Assembly: GCF_002261225.1 (NCBI RefSeq)
Contig: NZ_NEVM01000002.1
Span: 1,364,001-1,428,000, forward strand
Direction of reading: 5' to 3'
Length of the DNA stretch: 64,000 bases
From: Bordetella genomosp. 10
GTDB taxonomy: Bacteria > Pseudomonadota > Gammaproteobacteria > Burkholderiales > Burkholderiaceae_B
In this document: positions 24,481 to 32,957 of the stretch, piece after piece
Numbering within the stretch: the first letter of the stretch is position 1
Layout of the letters: the number at the start of each line of letters is the position of its first letter
Notes under the pieces: generated by a model
Told to the model about the DNA's origin: nothing
What the model saw: the letters and a program-made list of their open reading frames with translations, nothing else
Database searches by the model: none
Made by a program: the position numbers and the translations under genes

Positions 24481-25188
24481 TCAGTACGTCCCCGACAGCT
24501 TCTCGATGATGGATAGCCGGATGTTCTCGATATGCCGCATGGTCTCCGCCGTGGCCGCCTGGGCGTCCCCGCGCGCCAGCGCGTCGAGCATCGCCAGGTG
24601 CTCGCCGCAGACCGGCACCATGCGGTTCTCCAGCCGCTTCAGCGAGAACATGCGGGTCTTCTGCCGCAGCTTGGCGATCATGTCCGCCATCAGCTCGTTG
24701 CCGCAGTATTCGGATATCAGGCCATGCAGCTCGGCGTCCAGCTCCTGATGCAGCGGATCGCCCGGCTGGCCTTCCTCCATCAGGGCCTGGACGCGCGCGC
24801 GTAGATCGGCCAGCGTCGCGGCCGGCACCTTGCCGGCCGCGCGTCCCGCGGCATCGCCCTCCAGCAGGCGCCGGATGTGCAGCGTCTCCATCAGGTCCTG
24901 CAAGGTGACCTGGCGCACGAACAGGCGATTGTTGGACTTGCGTTCCAACATCTGCTCGCCCTCGAGCCGGTGCATGGCTTCCCGCAGCGGCGTGCGCGAT
25001 ACCCCCAGCCGCAAGGCCAGCGCCCTCTCCTGCACCTGCTCGCCCTGCTTCAGCTCGCGCGAGAGTATCAGGTCGACCAGCGCGTCGTAGGCCTGGTTCG
25101 CCAATCCCCTGTTGCCGCCGTCCAGCTCCTGGTTGGACGCCGCTCCCTCGTGTCCCGGATTCATGAATTCTGTTTGTGAAATATGCAT
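24481..25188 (-). CDS. GntR family regulator, FadR/FCD type
   Basis: A 235-residue regulator. A GntR winged helix (ANQAYDALVDLILSRELKQGEQVQERALALRLGVSRTPLREAMHRLEGEQML) is followed by an all-helical FCD ligand domain. That domain contains the metal-type histidines HQELDAELHGLI and CGEHLAMLDALARGDAQAA. It diverges from the aminotransferase at the head of the oxoproline operon. The gap contains the palindrome GGTATACC, in keeping with FadR-type sites. The ATG at 25164 is an alternative start; neither has a convincing ribosome site. Local repression of the 25385-36855 operon, relieved by a pathway acid, is the likely role. Confidence 0.86.
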   Translation of the reverse strand: MHISQTEFMNPGHEGAASNQELDGGNRGLANQAYDALVDLILSRELKQGEQVQERALALRLGVSRTPLREAMHRLEGEQMLERKSNNRLFVRQVTLQDLMETLHIRRLLEGDAAGRAAGKVPAATLADLRARVQALMEEGQPGDPLHQELDAELHGLISEYCGNELMADMIAKLRQKTRMFSLKRLENRMVPVCGEHLAMLDALARGDAQAATAETMRHIENIRLSIIEKLSGTY

Positions 25189-25308
25189 AAAAAAAGCCAA
25201 TGTGGCGTAGGCAGGTGTCCTAAATGCTGTTTTAGTGCACCCGAGGTTAGCGGCTTTTCACCCAGCCAAGCGCATCCTCGCCCCGCAGTCGACACATTGT
25301 ATATAAGT

Positions 25309-25316
25309 GGTATACC
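25309..25316. promoter_or_regulatory. GntR-FCD operator candidate
   Basis: A perfect palindrome GGTATACC in an A/T-rich patch (TTGTATATAAGTGGTATACC) of the divergent gap. FadR-type regulators bind short GGT..ACC-like palindromes. It lies 69 bases before the aminotransferase start used here. Confidence 0.5.
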
Positions 25317-25384
25317 TAATGTACTCAAACGGTCACAAGGACCAGAATCCCCCATCATCCCTGGTCCTCCCGACACGAAAGCCA

Positions 25385-26608
25385 ATGTCTTCCGCCGAAC
25401 TTGATGTCCGTTTGTCCGACCGCGTCGCGGCCGCCCGCCCCTCCGCCACCGGCGCCGTCAGCGAACTCGCGCGACGGTTGTCGGCCGAAGGCCGCTCCAT
25501 CATCAGCCTGAGCGAAGGCGAACTGGATTTCGACACCCCGGCCCACGTGCGCGAGGCCGCCGTCCAGGCCATCGCCGGCGGGCAGACGCGCTATACGGAC
25601 GTCGGCGGCACGCCCGCCCTGAAGGCGGCGGTCGCCGCCAAGTTCGCGCGCGACAACCACCTGGAATACGCGCCGGCGGAAATCATCGCCGCCACGGGCG
25701 CCAAGCAGATCCTCTTCAACGCCCTGCTCGCCACCCTGAACCCCGGCGACGAGGCCATCGTGGTGGCCCCGTACTGGGTCTCCTATACGGAAATGACGCG
25801 CATCGCGGGCGGCACGCCCGTGATCGTCACCCCGGACGCCGCCAACGACTTCAAGCTGACCCCGGCATTGCTGGAGCAGCACCTGACGCCGAACACGCGC
25901 TGGCTCATCCTCAACGCGCCCTGCAACCCGTCCGGCGCGCTGTACACGCGCGAGGAATTCGCCGCGCTCGCCGCGGTGATCCGCAAGCACCCGCGCGTGC
26001 TGGTGATGTCGGACGATATCTACGAGAAGCTGGTCTACGAGGGCGAGTTCGTGTCCTTCGCCGAGGCGGCGCCCGATATGCGCGCGCGCACGCTGACGAT
26101 CAACGGCGTCTCCAAGTCGCACGCCATGACCGGCTGGCGGCTGGGCTATGCCGGCGGCCCGGCTTGGCTGATCAAGGCCATGAACCTGCTGCAGTCGCAG
26201 AGCACCAGCAATCCCAGTTCCGTGAGCCAGGCGGCCGCCGTCGCCGCGCTGAACGGCCCGCAGGACTTCCTGGACGGCTGGCGCGACCGCCTGCGCGCGC
26301 GCCGCGACATGGCGCTCGGCATCCTGCAGGCGGCCGCGCCGGTGCTGAGCGTTCGCCGTCCGCCCGCGGCGTTCTATTTCTTCGCGGATTGCCGGCAGGC
26401 CATCGGCATGCGCACGCCGGCGGGCGAGACCATCGCCACCGACGCCGACCTGGCCCGCTACCTGATCGAGGAAGCCGGCGTGGCGGTCGTGCCCGGCAGT
26501 GCCTTCGGCCTGGAGCCGTATCTGCGCCTGACCTTCTGCATCGCCGACGACCGCCTCAAGCTCGCCTGCGAACGCATCGTCGCCGCCTGCGCCAAGCTGA
26601 CCCGCTGA
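25385..26608 (+). CDS. Pyridoxal phosphate-dependent aminotransferase, class I
   Basis: A 407-residue fold-type I aminotransferase close to aspartate aminotransferases of the AspC/AatA Ib type. It shows SEGELDFDTPAHV, RYTDVGGTPALKAAVA, NAPCNPSGALYT, DDIYEKLVYEG and the PLP-lysine motif INGVSKSHAMTGWRLGYAGG, near residue 239. The C-terminal substrate arginine lies in LRLTFCIADD. It would move the amino group of glutamate or aspartate to a 2-oxo acid in the cytoplasm. It opens the operon that continues with 5-oxoprolinase, so conversion of released glutamate to 2-oxoglutarate is a sensible inference. The frame also allows starts at 25307 and 25319. Confidence 0.87.
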   Translation: MSSAELDVRLSDRVAAARPSATGAVSELARRLSAEGRSIISLSEGELDFDTPAHVREAAVQAIAGGQTRYTDVGGTPALKAAVAAKFARDNHLEYAPAEIIAATGAKQILFNALLATLNPGDEAIVVAPYWVSYTEMTRIAGGTPVIVTPDAANDFKLTPALLEQHLTPNTRWLILNAPCNPSGALYTREEFAALAAVIRKHPRVLVMSDDIYEKLVYEGEFVSFAEAAPDMRARTLTINGVSKSHAMTGWRLGYAGGPAWLIKAMNLLQSQSTSNPSSVSQAAAVAALNGPQDFLDGWRDRLRARRDMALGILQAAAPVLSVRRPPAAFYFFADCRQAIGMRTPAGETIATDADLARYLIEEAGVAVVPGSAFGLEPYLRLTFCIADDRLKLACERIVAACAKLTR

Positions 26609-26627
26609 GCGCGCGCGGAGCCGAATC

Positions 26628-27404
26628 TTGAATCGTCCCGTCGACGCAGCCACGCTGGAACACGACGCCGCGCCCGCGGCGGACAGCGCCAGCACGCGGG
26701 CGCGCGCGTCCATCGAACCGGTGGGCGACCGCTGCCTGCTCATCCGCCTGGGCGACACCGTGGACCTGGCCACGCATTACGCGGTGCAGGCGGTGACGGC
26801 GCTCATCAACGCCTGCCCACCGATCGGCGTGGTGGAAGTTGTGCCGGCCTTCACCACCGTCGCGGTGCATTACCAGCCCTCGCTGTGCCCGCGCGAGGGC
26901 GACCTGCCCAGCGTGTACCTGACCCGCCAGATCGAAGCCTTGCTGCGCCAGGACCTGCCCGACGTGGCCAGCGAAGGCCGCGTGGTGGAGATTCCCGCCT
27001 GCTACGGTGGCGAATACGGTCCCGATCTCGAAGACGTGGCGCGGCAATGCGGCCTGGCGCCGGAAGAAGTCGTCGCGCTGCACAGCGGTTCGCCGCTGAC
27101 GCTTTACGCTTTTTTCTTCTCCCCGGGCAATCCCTTCGCGGGGCCCCTGGACCCGCGCCTGAACGTCAAGCGGCGTTCGTCGCCGCGCACCCGCGTCGAA
27201 GCCGGCTCGGTCGCCATCGCCAACGGCTTGTCCTCGATCTACCAGAGCACCTCGCCGGGCGGCTGGAACGTCATCGCCCGCACGCCCTGGAACCTGTTCC
27301 AGGTGGACCGGCAGCCGCCCACGCGCCTGCGCCTGGGCGACCAGTTGCGCTTCAAGCCGATCACACCCGATGAATTCCGCGACCTGCTGGAGCCGCGGCC
27401 ATGA
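26628..27404 (+). CDS. pxpB: 5-oxoprolinase subunit PxpB
   Basis: A 258-residue KipI-type subunit: GDRCLLIRLGDTVDLATHYAVQAVTALI, VPAFTTVAVHYQP, EIPACYGGEYGPDLEDVA and PGGWNVIARTPWNLFQ are family hallmarks. With PxpA and PxpC it hydrolyses 5-oxo-L-proline to glutamate using ATP. PxpB and PxpC are thought to carry the ATP-dependent activation. The start is the TTG at 26628, with GGAG eight bases upstream; no suitable ATG is nearby. Its stop overlaps the pxpC start by four bases. Confidence 0.92.
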   Translation: MNRPVDAATLEHDAAPAADSASTRARASIEPVGDRCLLIRLGDTVDLATHYAVQAVTALINACPPIGVVEVVPAFTTVAVHYQPSLCPREGDLPSVYLTRQIEALLRQDLPDVASEGRVVEIPACYGGEYGPDLEDVARQCGLAPEEVVALHSGSPLTLYAFFFSPGNPFAGPLDPRLNVKRRSSPRTRVEAGSVAIANGLSSIYQSTSPGGWNVIARTPWNLFQVDRQPPTRLRLGDQLRFKPITPDEFRDLLEPRP

Positions 27405-28423
27405 ACGCGATGATCGTGGAACGCCCCGGCATGCTCAGCACGCTGCAGGACAGCGGCCGGCTGGGCCATCAGCAATACGGCGTGTCGGTGAACGGCCCGA
27501 TGGACGAATGGTCGCACCGCCTGGCCAATGCCCTGGTGGGCAACGACGAGGACGCGGCGGTGCTGGAATGCACGCTGACCGGACCGCGCGTGGTCTTCGC
27601 CGAGAACACGCTGGTCGCGCTGTGCGGCGCGCGCATGCGCATTACGGCCAATGGCCAGCCGCTGCCGCAGGACCGCGCGGTGCTGCTGCGGCGCGGGACG
27701 GTGCTGGACGTGGGCGAACGCCTGGAAGGCGCGCGCCTCTACCTGGCCGTGCGGGGCGGCTTCGCGCCCGCGCCCGTGCTGGGCAGCCGCAGCACCAATA
27801 TCCGCGCCGGTTTCGGCGGCTACCAGGGCCGCGCGCTGAAGCGGGGCGACCGCGTGCCGGTCGGACGCCCTCCGCGCGAGCTGCCCATCCTGCCCATCGA
27901 GAAGCTGATGGTCCAGAGCGGCATGCCGGTGGTGCACGCGGACACCGTGGACGTGACGCCGCCGGGCCCGCGTGAGTCCGACGCGTCCCACGCGTCCCAG
28001 CCCATCCGCTTCGTCCGCGGTCCCCACTGGCCCGCCTTCGCCCCCGCCGCGCACGAACAACTGACCTCCCTGCCCTATACCGTCACCCAGCAGTCCGACC
28101 GCATGGGCGCGCGCCTGCGCGGCGAAGCGCTGAAGCTTAGCGCGCCGCTGGAACTGGTCTCCGAGGCGACCGCCTTCGGCACGATACAGGTGCCGCCCGA
28201 CGGCCAGCCCATCGTGCTCATGGCCGACCGCCAGAGCGCCGGCGGCTATCCCAAGATCGCCTACGTCGCCAGCGCCGACCTGCCGCTGCTGGCGCAGGCG
28301 ATGCCGGGCGACGCCTTGCAATTCACCGGCATCGAGCAGGCCGACGCCGAGCTGGCGTGGCGCGGCGTCGAGGACCGTCTGCACGAAATACGGCAAGCCG
28401 CGGCCCGCGTCCTGCGACCGTGA
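27401..28423 (+). CDS. pxpC: 5-oxoprolinase subunit PxpC
   Basis: A 340-residue KipA/biotin-dependent-carboxyltransferase-like subunit. It begins IVERPGMLSTLQDSGRLGHQQYGVSVNGPMDEWSHRLANALVGN and carries VRGGFAPAPVLGSRST, RFVRGPHWPAF and SDRMGARLRGE, with VLMADRQSAGGYPKIAYV near the end. No biotin is involved in the oxoprolinase role. It overlaps pxpB by ATGA, and 46 bases separate it from pxpA. Confidence 0.92.
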   Translation: MNAMIVERPGMLSTLQDSGRLGHQQYGVSVNGPMDEWSHRLANALVGNDEDAAVLECTLTGPRVVFAENTLVALCGARMRITANGQPLPQDRAVLLRRGTVLDVGERLEGARLYLAVRGGFAPAPVLGSRSTNIRAGFGGYQGRALKRGDRVPVGRPPRELPILPIEKLMVQSGMPVVHADTVDVTPPGPRESDASHASQPIRFVRGPHWPAFAPAAHEQLTSLPYTVTQQSDRMGARLRGEALKLSAPLELVSEATAFGTIQVPPDGQPIVLMADRQSAGGYPKIAYVASADLPLLAQAMPGDALQFTGIEQADAELAWRGVEDRLHEIRQAAARVLRP

Positions 28424-28469
28424 CGAGCCCCCCACCCAACATTCCCCCGCAACGCGAGGAGTAAGCGAC

Positions 28470-29222
28470 ATGCCTTCCATCGACATCAACTGTGACATGG
28501 GCGAAAGCTTCGGCGCCTGGGTCATGGGCCAGGACACCGCGCTGATGCCCCACATCACCGCCGCCAACATCGCCTGCGGCTTCCATGCCGGCGACCCGGA
28601 CGTGATGCTCGCCACCGTCCGCTGCGCCATCGAGCACAAGGTCGCCATCGGCGCGCACCCCGGCCTGCCCGACCTGCAAGGCTTCGGCCGCCGCGCCATG
28701 GCGATGACCGCCGACGAAATCTACGCCCTGGTGGTCTACCAGGTCGGCGCCATGCAGGCCGTGGCCCGCTCCCAGGGCGGCAAGCTGCACCACGTGAAGA
28801 CCCACGGCGCGCTCTACAACATGACCGCGCGCGATCCCGCCCTGGCCGATGCCGTGGCCCGCGCCGTCGCCGACGTCGACCCGTCGCTGCCCATGTACGT
28901 CGCCAACGCGCCCATGGCCAAGGCCACGCTGGAGCGCGGCCTGAAGCCCGTCTACGAGATCTACGCCGACCGCACCTACCAGGACGACGGCACGCTGACG
29001 CCCCGTTCGCAGCCGCACGCCATGATCGAGGACGTCGACCAGGCCATCGCCCAGGTCAAGCGCATGGTCAAGGACGGCGTGGTGCGCGCCCTGTCGGGCA
29101 AGGAAGTGCCGATCAAGGCCGACACGCTGTGCATCCATGGCGACCAGCCCGGCGCCGCGGTGTTCGCCCGCAACATCCGCGCCGCCCTGGAGGCCGAAGG
29201 AATCGAAGTCCGGACGGTATAG
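28470..29222 (+). CDS. pxpA: 5-oxoprolinase subunit PxpA
   Basis: A 250-residue LamB/YcsF-family protein: IDINCDMGESFGAW at the N terminus, ANIACGFHAGDPDVM, GAHPGLPDLQGFGRR, HVKTHGALYNM and the closing LCIHGDQPGAAVFARNIR. The conserved Asp/His residues form a metal-like hydrolase site. GAGGAG precedes the start. A weak terminator-like hairpin follows it, separating the oxoprolinase genes from the transporter genes. Confidence 0.93.
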   Translation: MPSIDINCDMGESFGAWVMGQDTALMPHITAANIACGFHAGDPDVMLATVRCAIEHKVAIGAHPGLPDLQGFGRRAMAMTADEIYALVVYQVGAMQAVARSQGGKLHHVKTHGALYNMTARDPALADAVARAVADVDPSLPMYVANAPMAKATLERGLKPVYEIYADRTYQDDGTLTPRSQPHAMIEDVDQAIAQVKRMVKDGVVRALSGKEVPIKADTLCIHGDQPGAAVFARNIRAALEAEGIEVRTV

Positions 29223-29241
29223 CCGCCGTCCGCCCGGGTGG

Positions 29242-29271
29242 CGGCCGCGTGCTCAAGGGGAGACGCGGCCG
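29242..29271 (+). repeat. Intercistronic stem-loop after pxpA
   Basis: CGGCCGCGT (29242-29250) pairs perfectly with ACGCGGCCG (29263-29271) across a 12-base loop. It begins 20 bases after the pxpA stop. No T-run follows, so it may protect the upstream mRNA end. Confidence 0.5.
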
Positions 29272-29318
29272 TTCATCCCAACCCCACGACAGCCCCGCCG
29301 GACGCCGCCTCGCCGCGC

Positions 29319-29338
29319 GGCTCCCGGGGAGCCTTTTT
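29319..29338 (+). terminator. Intra-operon terminator/attenuator
   Basis: GGCTCC-CGG-GGAGCC followed by TTTTT forms a short, U-tailed hairpin in the 192-base gap between pxpA and the transporter genes, 77 bases before the next start. The 6-base stem suggests partial termination that lowers expression of the importer, or separation from a second promoter. Confidence 0.55.
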
Positions 29339-29414
29339 CATCGATCGTGGTCCCGACGCCGCAACAGCCGCCCGCGGCGTCTCCACGCCACCGCCCAGTC
29401 CAGGAGTGACCTGC

Positions 29415-31031
29415 ATGTCTTCCACCTCACCGAACACGCCCTCGGCCCCGACCCGCTTCGGCCGGCTCAAGGGACCCCTGCTGTCCGCCGCGCTGGCCGC
29501 CGTGCTGGCCGTCGCCGGCGCGCCCGGCGCCCAGGCGCAAACGCAAGGCGGCACGCTGCGGGCCATCGTCCAGCCCGAGCCGCCGATGCTCATGCTGGGC
29601 CTGAACCAGCAGATCCCCACCCAGTACGTCGCGGGCAAGATCTACGAAAGCCTGCTGACCTGGTCGCCGGACCTCAAGCCGCAGCCCGGCCTGGCCCGCG
29701 CATGGCACGTTTCGGAAGACGGCAAGACCTATACCTTCGACCTGCAGCAAGGCGTGACCTGGCATGACGGCAAGCCCTTCAGCGCCGACGACGTCGTCTT
29801 CAGCATCGACAAGTTCCTGCGCGCCGTGCACCCGCGCGCCCGCGTGATCATCAACCAGTTCGTCGACTCGGTCACCGCCCTGGCGCCGGACAAGGTCGAG
29901 ATCAAGCTGAAGACGCCCTTCGCGCCCTTCCTGAAGGCCTTCGTCAGCGACAACATGCCCATCGTGCCCAAGCACCTGTACGACGGCACCGACTACCTGA
30001 ACAATCCCAACAACCAGCATCCCATCGGCACCGGTCCCTTCATGTTCAAGAGCTGGACCAAGGGTTCGGCCATCGAGCTGGTGCGCAATCCCAATTACTG
30101 GCAAAAGGGCAAGCCTTACCTGGACAGCATCGTCTTCAGCGTGATCCCGGACTCGGCCTCGCGCGCCGTGGCCTTCGAGCGGGGCGACGTGGACGTGCTG
30201 CGCAGCGGCGACGTCGACAACGTCGACATCAAGCGCCTGAAGGCCCTGCCCAACGTGAACTACACCACCAACGGCTGGGAAATGTTCTCGCAGCAGGCCT
30301 ATATCCAGATGAACGAACGCAAGCCGCCGTTCGACAACGTCAAGGTGCGCCAGGCCGTCATGTACGCGCTGAACCGCAAGTTCATCGTCGACAACATCTT
30401 CTTCGGCCTGGGCAAGATCGCCACCGGCCCGATCTCGTCGAAGACGCCCTTCTATAGCGCCGACGTGACGCAATACCCGTACTACATCAAGAAGGCCCGC
30501 GCCCTGATCAAGGAATCGGGCGTGGACCTGTCGAAGACCCCGGTGAAGATCCTCGCCTATCCCTACGGCGCGGCCTGGGACCGGCTGGGCGAGTACACCC
30601 GCCAGGCCCTGCAGCAGATCGGCTTCACGGTGGACATGGAATCGGCCGACGCCGGCACGTGGTCCAAGCGCGTGTCCGATTTCGACTTCGACCTGACCTT
30701 CAGCTTCACCTCGCAGTACGGCGATCCGGCCCTGGGCGTGTCGCGCCTGTTCCTGACCCGCAACATCGTCAAGGGTTCGGCCTTCGTCAACAACGAGGGC
30801 TACAAGAACGCCGAGGCCGACGCGCTGTGGGACAAGGCCGCCACCTCGACCTCGGACGCGGAGCGCGCGCAGGCCTATGCCCAGGTGCAGAAGATCCTGG
30901 TGGACGAAGTCGCCAACGGCTACCTGTTCGAGATCGACAACCCCACGCTGTATCGCGCCAAGGTCCATAACCTGGTGACCACGGCCATCGGCCTGAACGA
31001 CACCTTCGCCGACGTGTACATCGACAAATAA
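29415..31031 (+). CDS. Peptide/opine-type ABC transporter substrate-binding protein (SBP_bac_5)
   Basis: A 538-residue periplasmic binding protein. A signal peptide (about 1-41, ending AQA) is followed by the family-5 pattern: IYESLLTWSPDLKPQPGLARAWHVSEDGKTYTFDLQQGVTWHDGKPFSADDV, GTGPFMFKSWTKGSAIELVRNPNYW and VRQAVMYALNRKFIVDNIFFGLG. Such proteins bind peptides, opines or other amino-acid conjugates. AGGAG eight bases before 29415 fixes the start. It is followed by two permeases and a fused ATPase and forms the importer of the oxoproline/deformylase operon. N-blocked peptides or amino-acid derivatives are the suspected cargo. Confidence 0.9.
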   Translation: MSSTSPNTPSAPTRFGRLKGPLLSAALAAVLAVAGAPGAQAQTQGGTLRAIVQPEPPMLMLGLNQQIPTQYVAGKIYESLLTWSPDLKPQPGLARAWHVSEDGKTYTFDLQQGVTWHDGKPFSADDVVFSIDKFLRAVHPRARVIINQFVDSVTALAPDKVEIKLKTPFAPFLKAFVSDNMPIVPKHLYDGTDYLNNPNNQHPIGTGPFMFKSWTKGSAIELVRNPNYWQKGKPYLDSIVFSVIPDSASRAVAFERGDVDVLRSGDVDNVDIKRLKALPNVNYTTNGWEMFSQQAYIQMNERKPPFDNVKVRQAVMYALNRKFIVDNIFFGLGKIATGPISSKTPFYSADVTQYPYYIKKARALIKESGVDLSKTPVKILAYPYGAAWDRLGEYTRQALQQIGFTVDMESADAGTWSKRVSDFDFDLTFSFTSQYGDPALGVSRLFLTRNIVKGSAFVNNEGYKNAEADALWDKAATSTSDAERAQAYAQVQKILVDEVANGYLFEIDNPTLYRAKVHNLVTTAIGLNDTFADVYIDK

Positions 31032-31049
31032 GCCGCTTGTCCGTCCGCA

Positions 31050-31097
31050 GGCGCCGCCATGGCCACGCTCGTCGCGGGCCATGGCGCCGCCCGTTTT
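31050..31097 (+). terminator. Strong hairpin between binding-protein and permease genes
   Basis: Arms 31050-31064 and 31077-31091 pair at 14 of 15 positions around a 12-base loop, and CGTTTT follows. Such elements after binding-protein genes usually protect the upstream mRNA and reduce read-through, giving more receptor than permease. Confidence 0.62.
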
Positions 31098-31125
31098 CCT
31101 GCCTGACCGCTTTGGAGCCGACGCT

Positions 31126-32112
31126 TTGAAGACATTGTCGTATTTCGCCTCGCGGCTGAGTAAAGCCGTCATCGTCGTGCTCGGCGTGGTGATCCTGAAT
31201 TTCCTGCTGATCCGCATGGCGCCCGGCGACCCCGCCGCCGTGCTGGCCGGCGAGGCCGGCGCCACCGACCCCGCCTACGTCCAGCAACTGCGCCGCGAGT
31301 TCGGCCTGGACCAGCCGCTCTACGTGCAGCTCGGCACCTATCTCAAGGGCATCGCCCACCTGGACCTGGGTTATTCGTACCGGGAGCGGGTGCCGGTGCT
31401 GAACCTCATCCTGGACCGCCTGCCGGCCACCCTGCTGCTGATGGTCTGCGCCTTCATCTTCTCGGTCGCGCTGGGGATGCTGGCCGGCGTCATCGCCGCG
31501 CGGGCCCGCTACGAAGGGCGCCGCCGCTGGGTGGACAGCACCATCATGAGCGGCGCCCTGCTGATCTACGCCACGCCGCAATTCTGGCTGGCCCTGCTGG
31601 CCGTGATCTTCTTTTCCCTGACGCTGGGCTGGCTGCCGCCCTTCGGCATGGAAACGGTCGCCTCCACGCTGACCGGTTGGGCCCGCGTCGGCGACATCGC
31701 GCAGCACCTGGTGCTGCCCACGGTCTCGCTGGGCTGCTTCTTCATGGCGATCTATGCGCGCCTGACCCGCGCCTCGATGCTGGAAGTCCTGGGCATGGAT
31801 TTCATCAAGACCGCGCGCGCCAAGGGCGTGCCCGTGCAGCAGATCATCCGCCGCCATGCACTGCGCAACGCGCTGCTGCCGGTGATCACCTTCGCCGGCA
31901 TCCAGTTGGGCCAGATGGCCGGCGGCGCCGTGCTAACCGAAACCGTGTTCGGCTGGCCCGGCATCGGCCGCCTGATGTTCGACGCGCTGGTCCAGCGCGA
32001 CTACCAGTTGCTGCTGGGCGTGTTCCTGGTCACCTCGACCATGGTGGTGGTCTTCAACCTGATCACCGATCTGATCTACCGCTTCGTCGATCCCCGCATC
32101 CAGGGAAGCTGA
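31126..32112 (+). CDS. ABC transporter permease, DppB/OppB type
   Basis: A 328-residue inner-membrane permease with about six membrane segments. The N-terminal pattern is LKTLSYFASRLSKAVIVVLGVVILNFLLIRMAPGDPAAVL. The ATPase-coupling loop is EVLGMDFIKTARAKGVPVQQIIRRHALRNALLPVIT and the closing block is GGAVLTETVFGWPGIGRLMFDAL. I use the TTG at 31126, which has TTGGAG in front; an ATG at 31081 would place the protein start inside the hairpin. It pairs with the DppC-type permease that begins four bases after its stop. Confidence 0.9.
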   Translation: MKTLSYFASRLSKAVIVVLGVVILNFLLIRMAPGDPAAVLAGEAGATDPAYVQQLRREFGLDQPLYVQLGTYLKGIAHLDLGYSYRERVPVLNLILDRLPATLLLMVCAFIFSVALGMLAGVIAARARYEGRRRWVDSTIMSGALLIYATPQFWLALLAVIFFSLTLGWLPPFGMETVASTLTGWARVGDIAQHLVLPTVSLGCFFMAIYARLTRASMLEVLGMDFIKTARAKGVPVQQIIRRHALRNALLPVITFAGIQLGQMAGGAVLTETVFGWPGIGRLMFDALVQRDYQLLLGVFLVTSTMVVVFNLITDLIYRFVDPRIQGS

Positions 32113-32115
32113 GCC

Positions 32116-32955
32116 ATGAAAGCCTTTCTCAAACGTTTCTGCGCCCACCGGGGCGCCACCGCGGGCGTCGTCATCCTGCTGGCCGTGATCCTGGTCGGCC
32201 TGCTCGCCCCCTTCTGGTTCGAGGAGTCGCCCTGGATGATGGTGGGCTCGCCCCTGCTCGCGCCCTTCAGCGACCCGTCCTTCCCGCTGGGCACCGACAT
32301 GCTGGGCCGCGACATCGCCGCCGGCCTGGCCTACGGCGCCCGCGTGTCCCTGCTGATCGGCGTCATCTCCACCGCCGTCGCGGTGCTGATCGGCATCCTG
32401 GTGGGCGCGCTCGCCGGCTACTTCGGCGGCCGCCTGGACGACCTGCTGATGCGCCTGACGGAGTTCTTCCAGACCATTCCGCAACTGGCCATGGCCATGG
32501 TGCTGGTGGCGATCTTCAAGCCCAACCTGGTCTCCATCGTGGGCGCCATCGCCATCGTCTCCTGGCCGCCGGTGGCGCGCCTGGTGCGGTCGGAGTTCAT
32601 GACGCTGCGCACCCGCGAGTTCGTGCAGGCGGCGGTCGTGATCGGCCAGCGGCCGCTGCGCATCATCCTCACGCAGATCCTGCCCAACGCGGCCTCGCCC
32701 ATCATCGTCACCGCCTCGCTGATGACGGCCACCTCCATCCTCACCGAATCGGCCCTGTCCTTCATGGGCCTGGGCGACCGCAACCTGATGAGCTGGGGCT
32801 TCATGATCGGCGCGGCACGCACCATGCTGCGCGAAGCCCCGCTGATGAGCCTGTGGCCGGGCCTGGCCATCATGCTCACCGTGCTGGCCATCAACCTGAT
32901 CGGCGAGGGCCTGAACGACGCCCTCAATCCGCAACTTCGCAAGCGTGGAGCCTGA
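32116..32955 (+). CDS. ABC transporter permease, DppC/OppC type
   Basis: A 279-residue permease: RGATAGVVILLAVILVGLLAPFWF first segment, PLGTDMLGRDIAAGLAYGARVSLLIGV, the coupling loop TREFVQAAVVIGQRPLRIILTQILPNAASPIIV, and LTESALSFMGLGDRNLMSWGFMIGAAR. It has about six membrane segments. It ends LNDALNPQLRKRGA, typical of DppC. Two bases separate its stop from the ATPase start. Confidence 0.91.
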   Translation: MKAFLKRFCAHRGATAGVVILLAVILVGLLAPFWFEESPWMMVGSPLLAPFSDPSFPLGTDMLGRDIAAGLAYGARVSLLIGVISTAVAVLIGILVGALAGYFGGRLDDLLMRLTEFFQTIPQLAMAMVLVAIFKPNLVSIVGAIAIVSWPPVARLVRSEFMTLRTREFVQAAVVIGQRPLRIILTQILPNAASPIIVTASLMTATSILTESALSFMGLGDRNLMSWGFMIGAARTMLREAPLMSLWPGLAIMLTVLAINLIGEGLNDALNPQLRKRGA

Positions 32956-32957
32956 CC

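Noticed and set aside
31677..32957. The long upstream extension of the fused ATPase frame
   Set aside because: The text before 32958 is low-complexity Arg/Pro/Gly and overlaps both permease genes. The true start follows GTGGAG and begins a normal ATPase.
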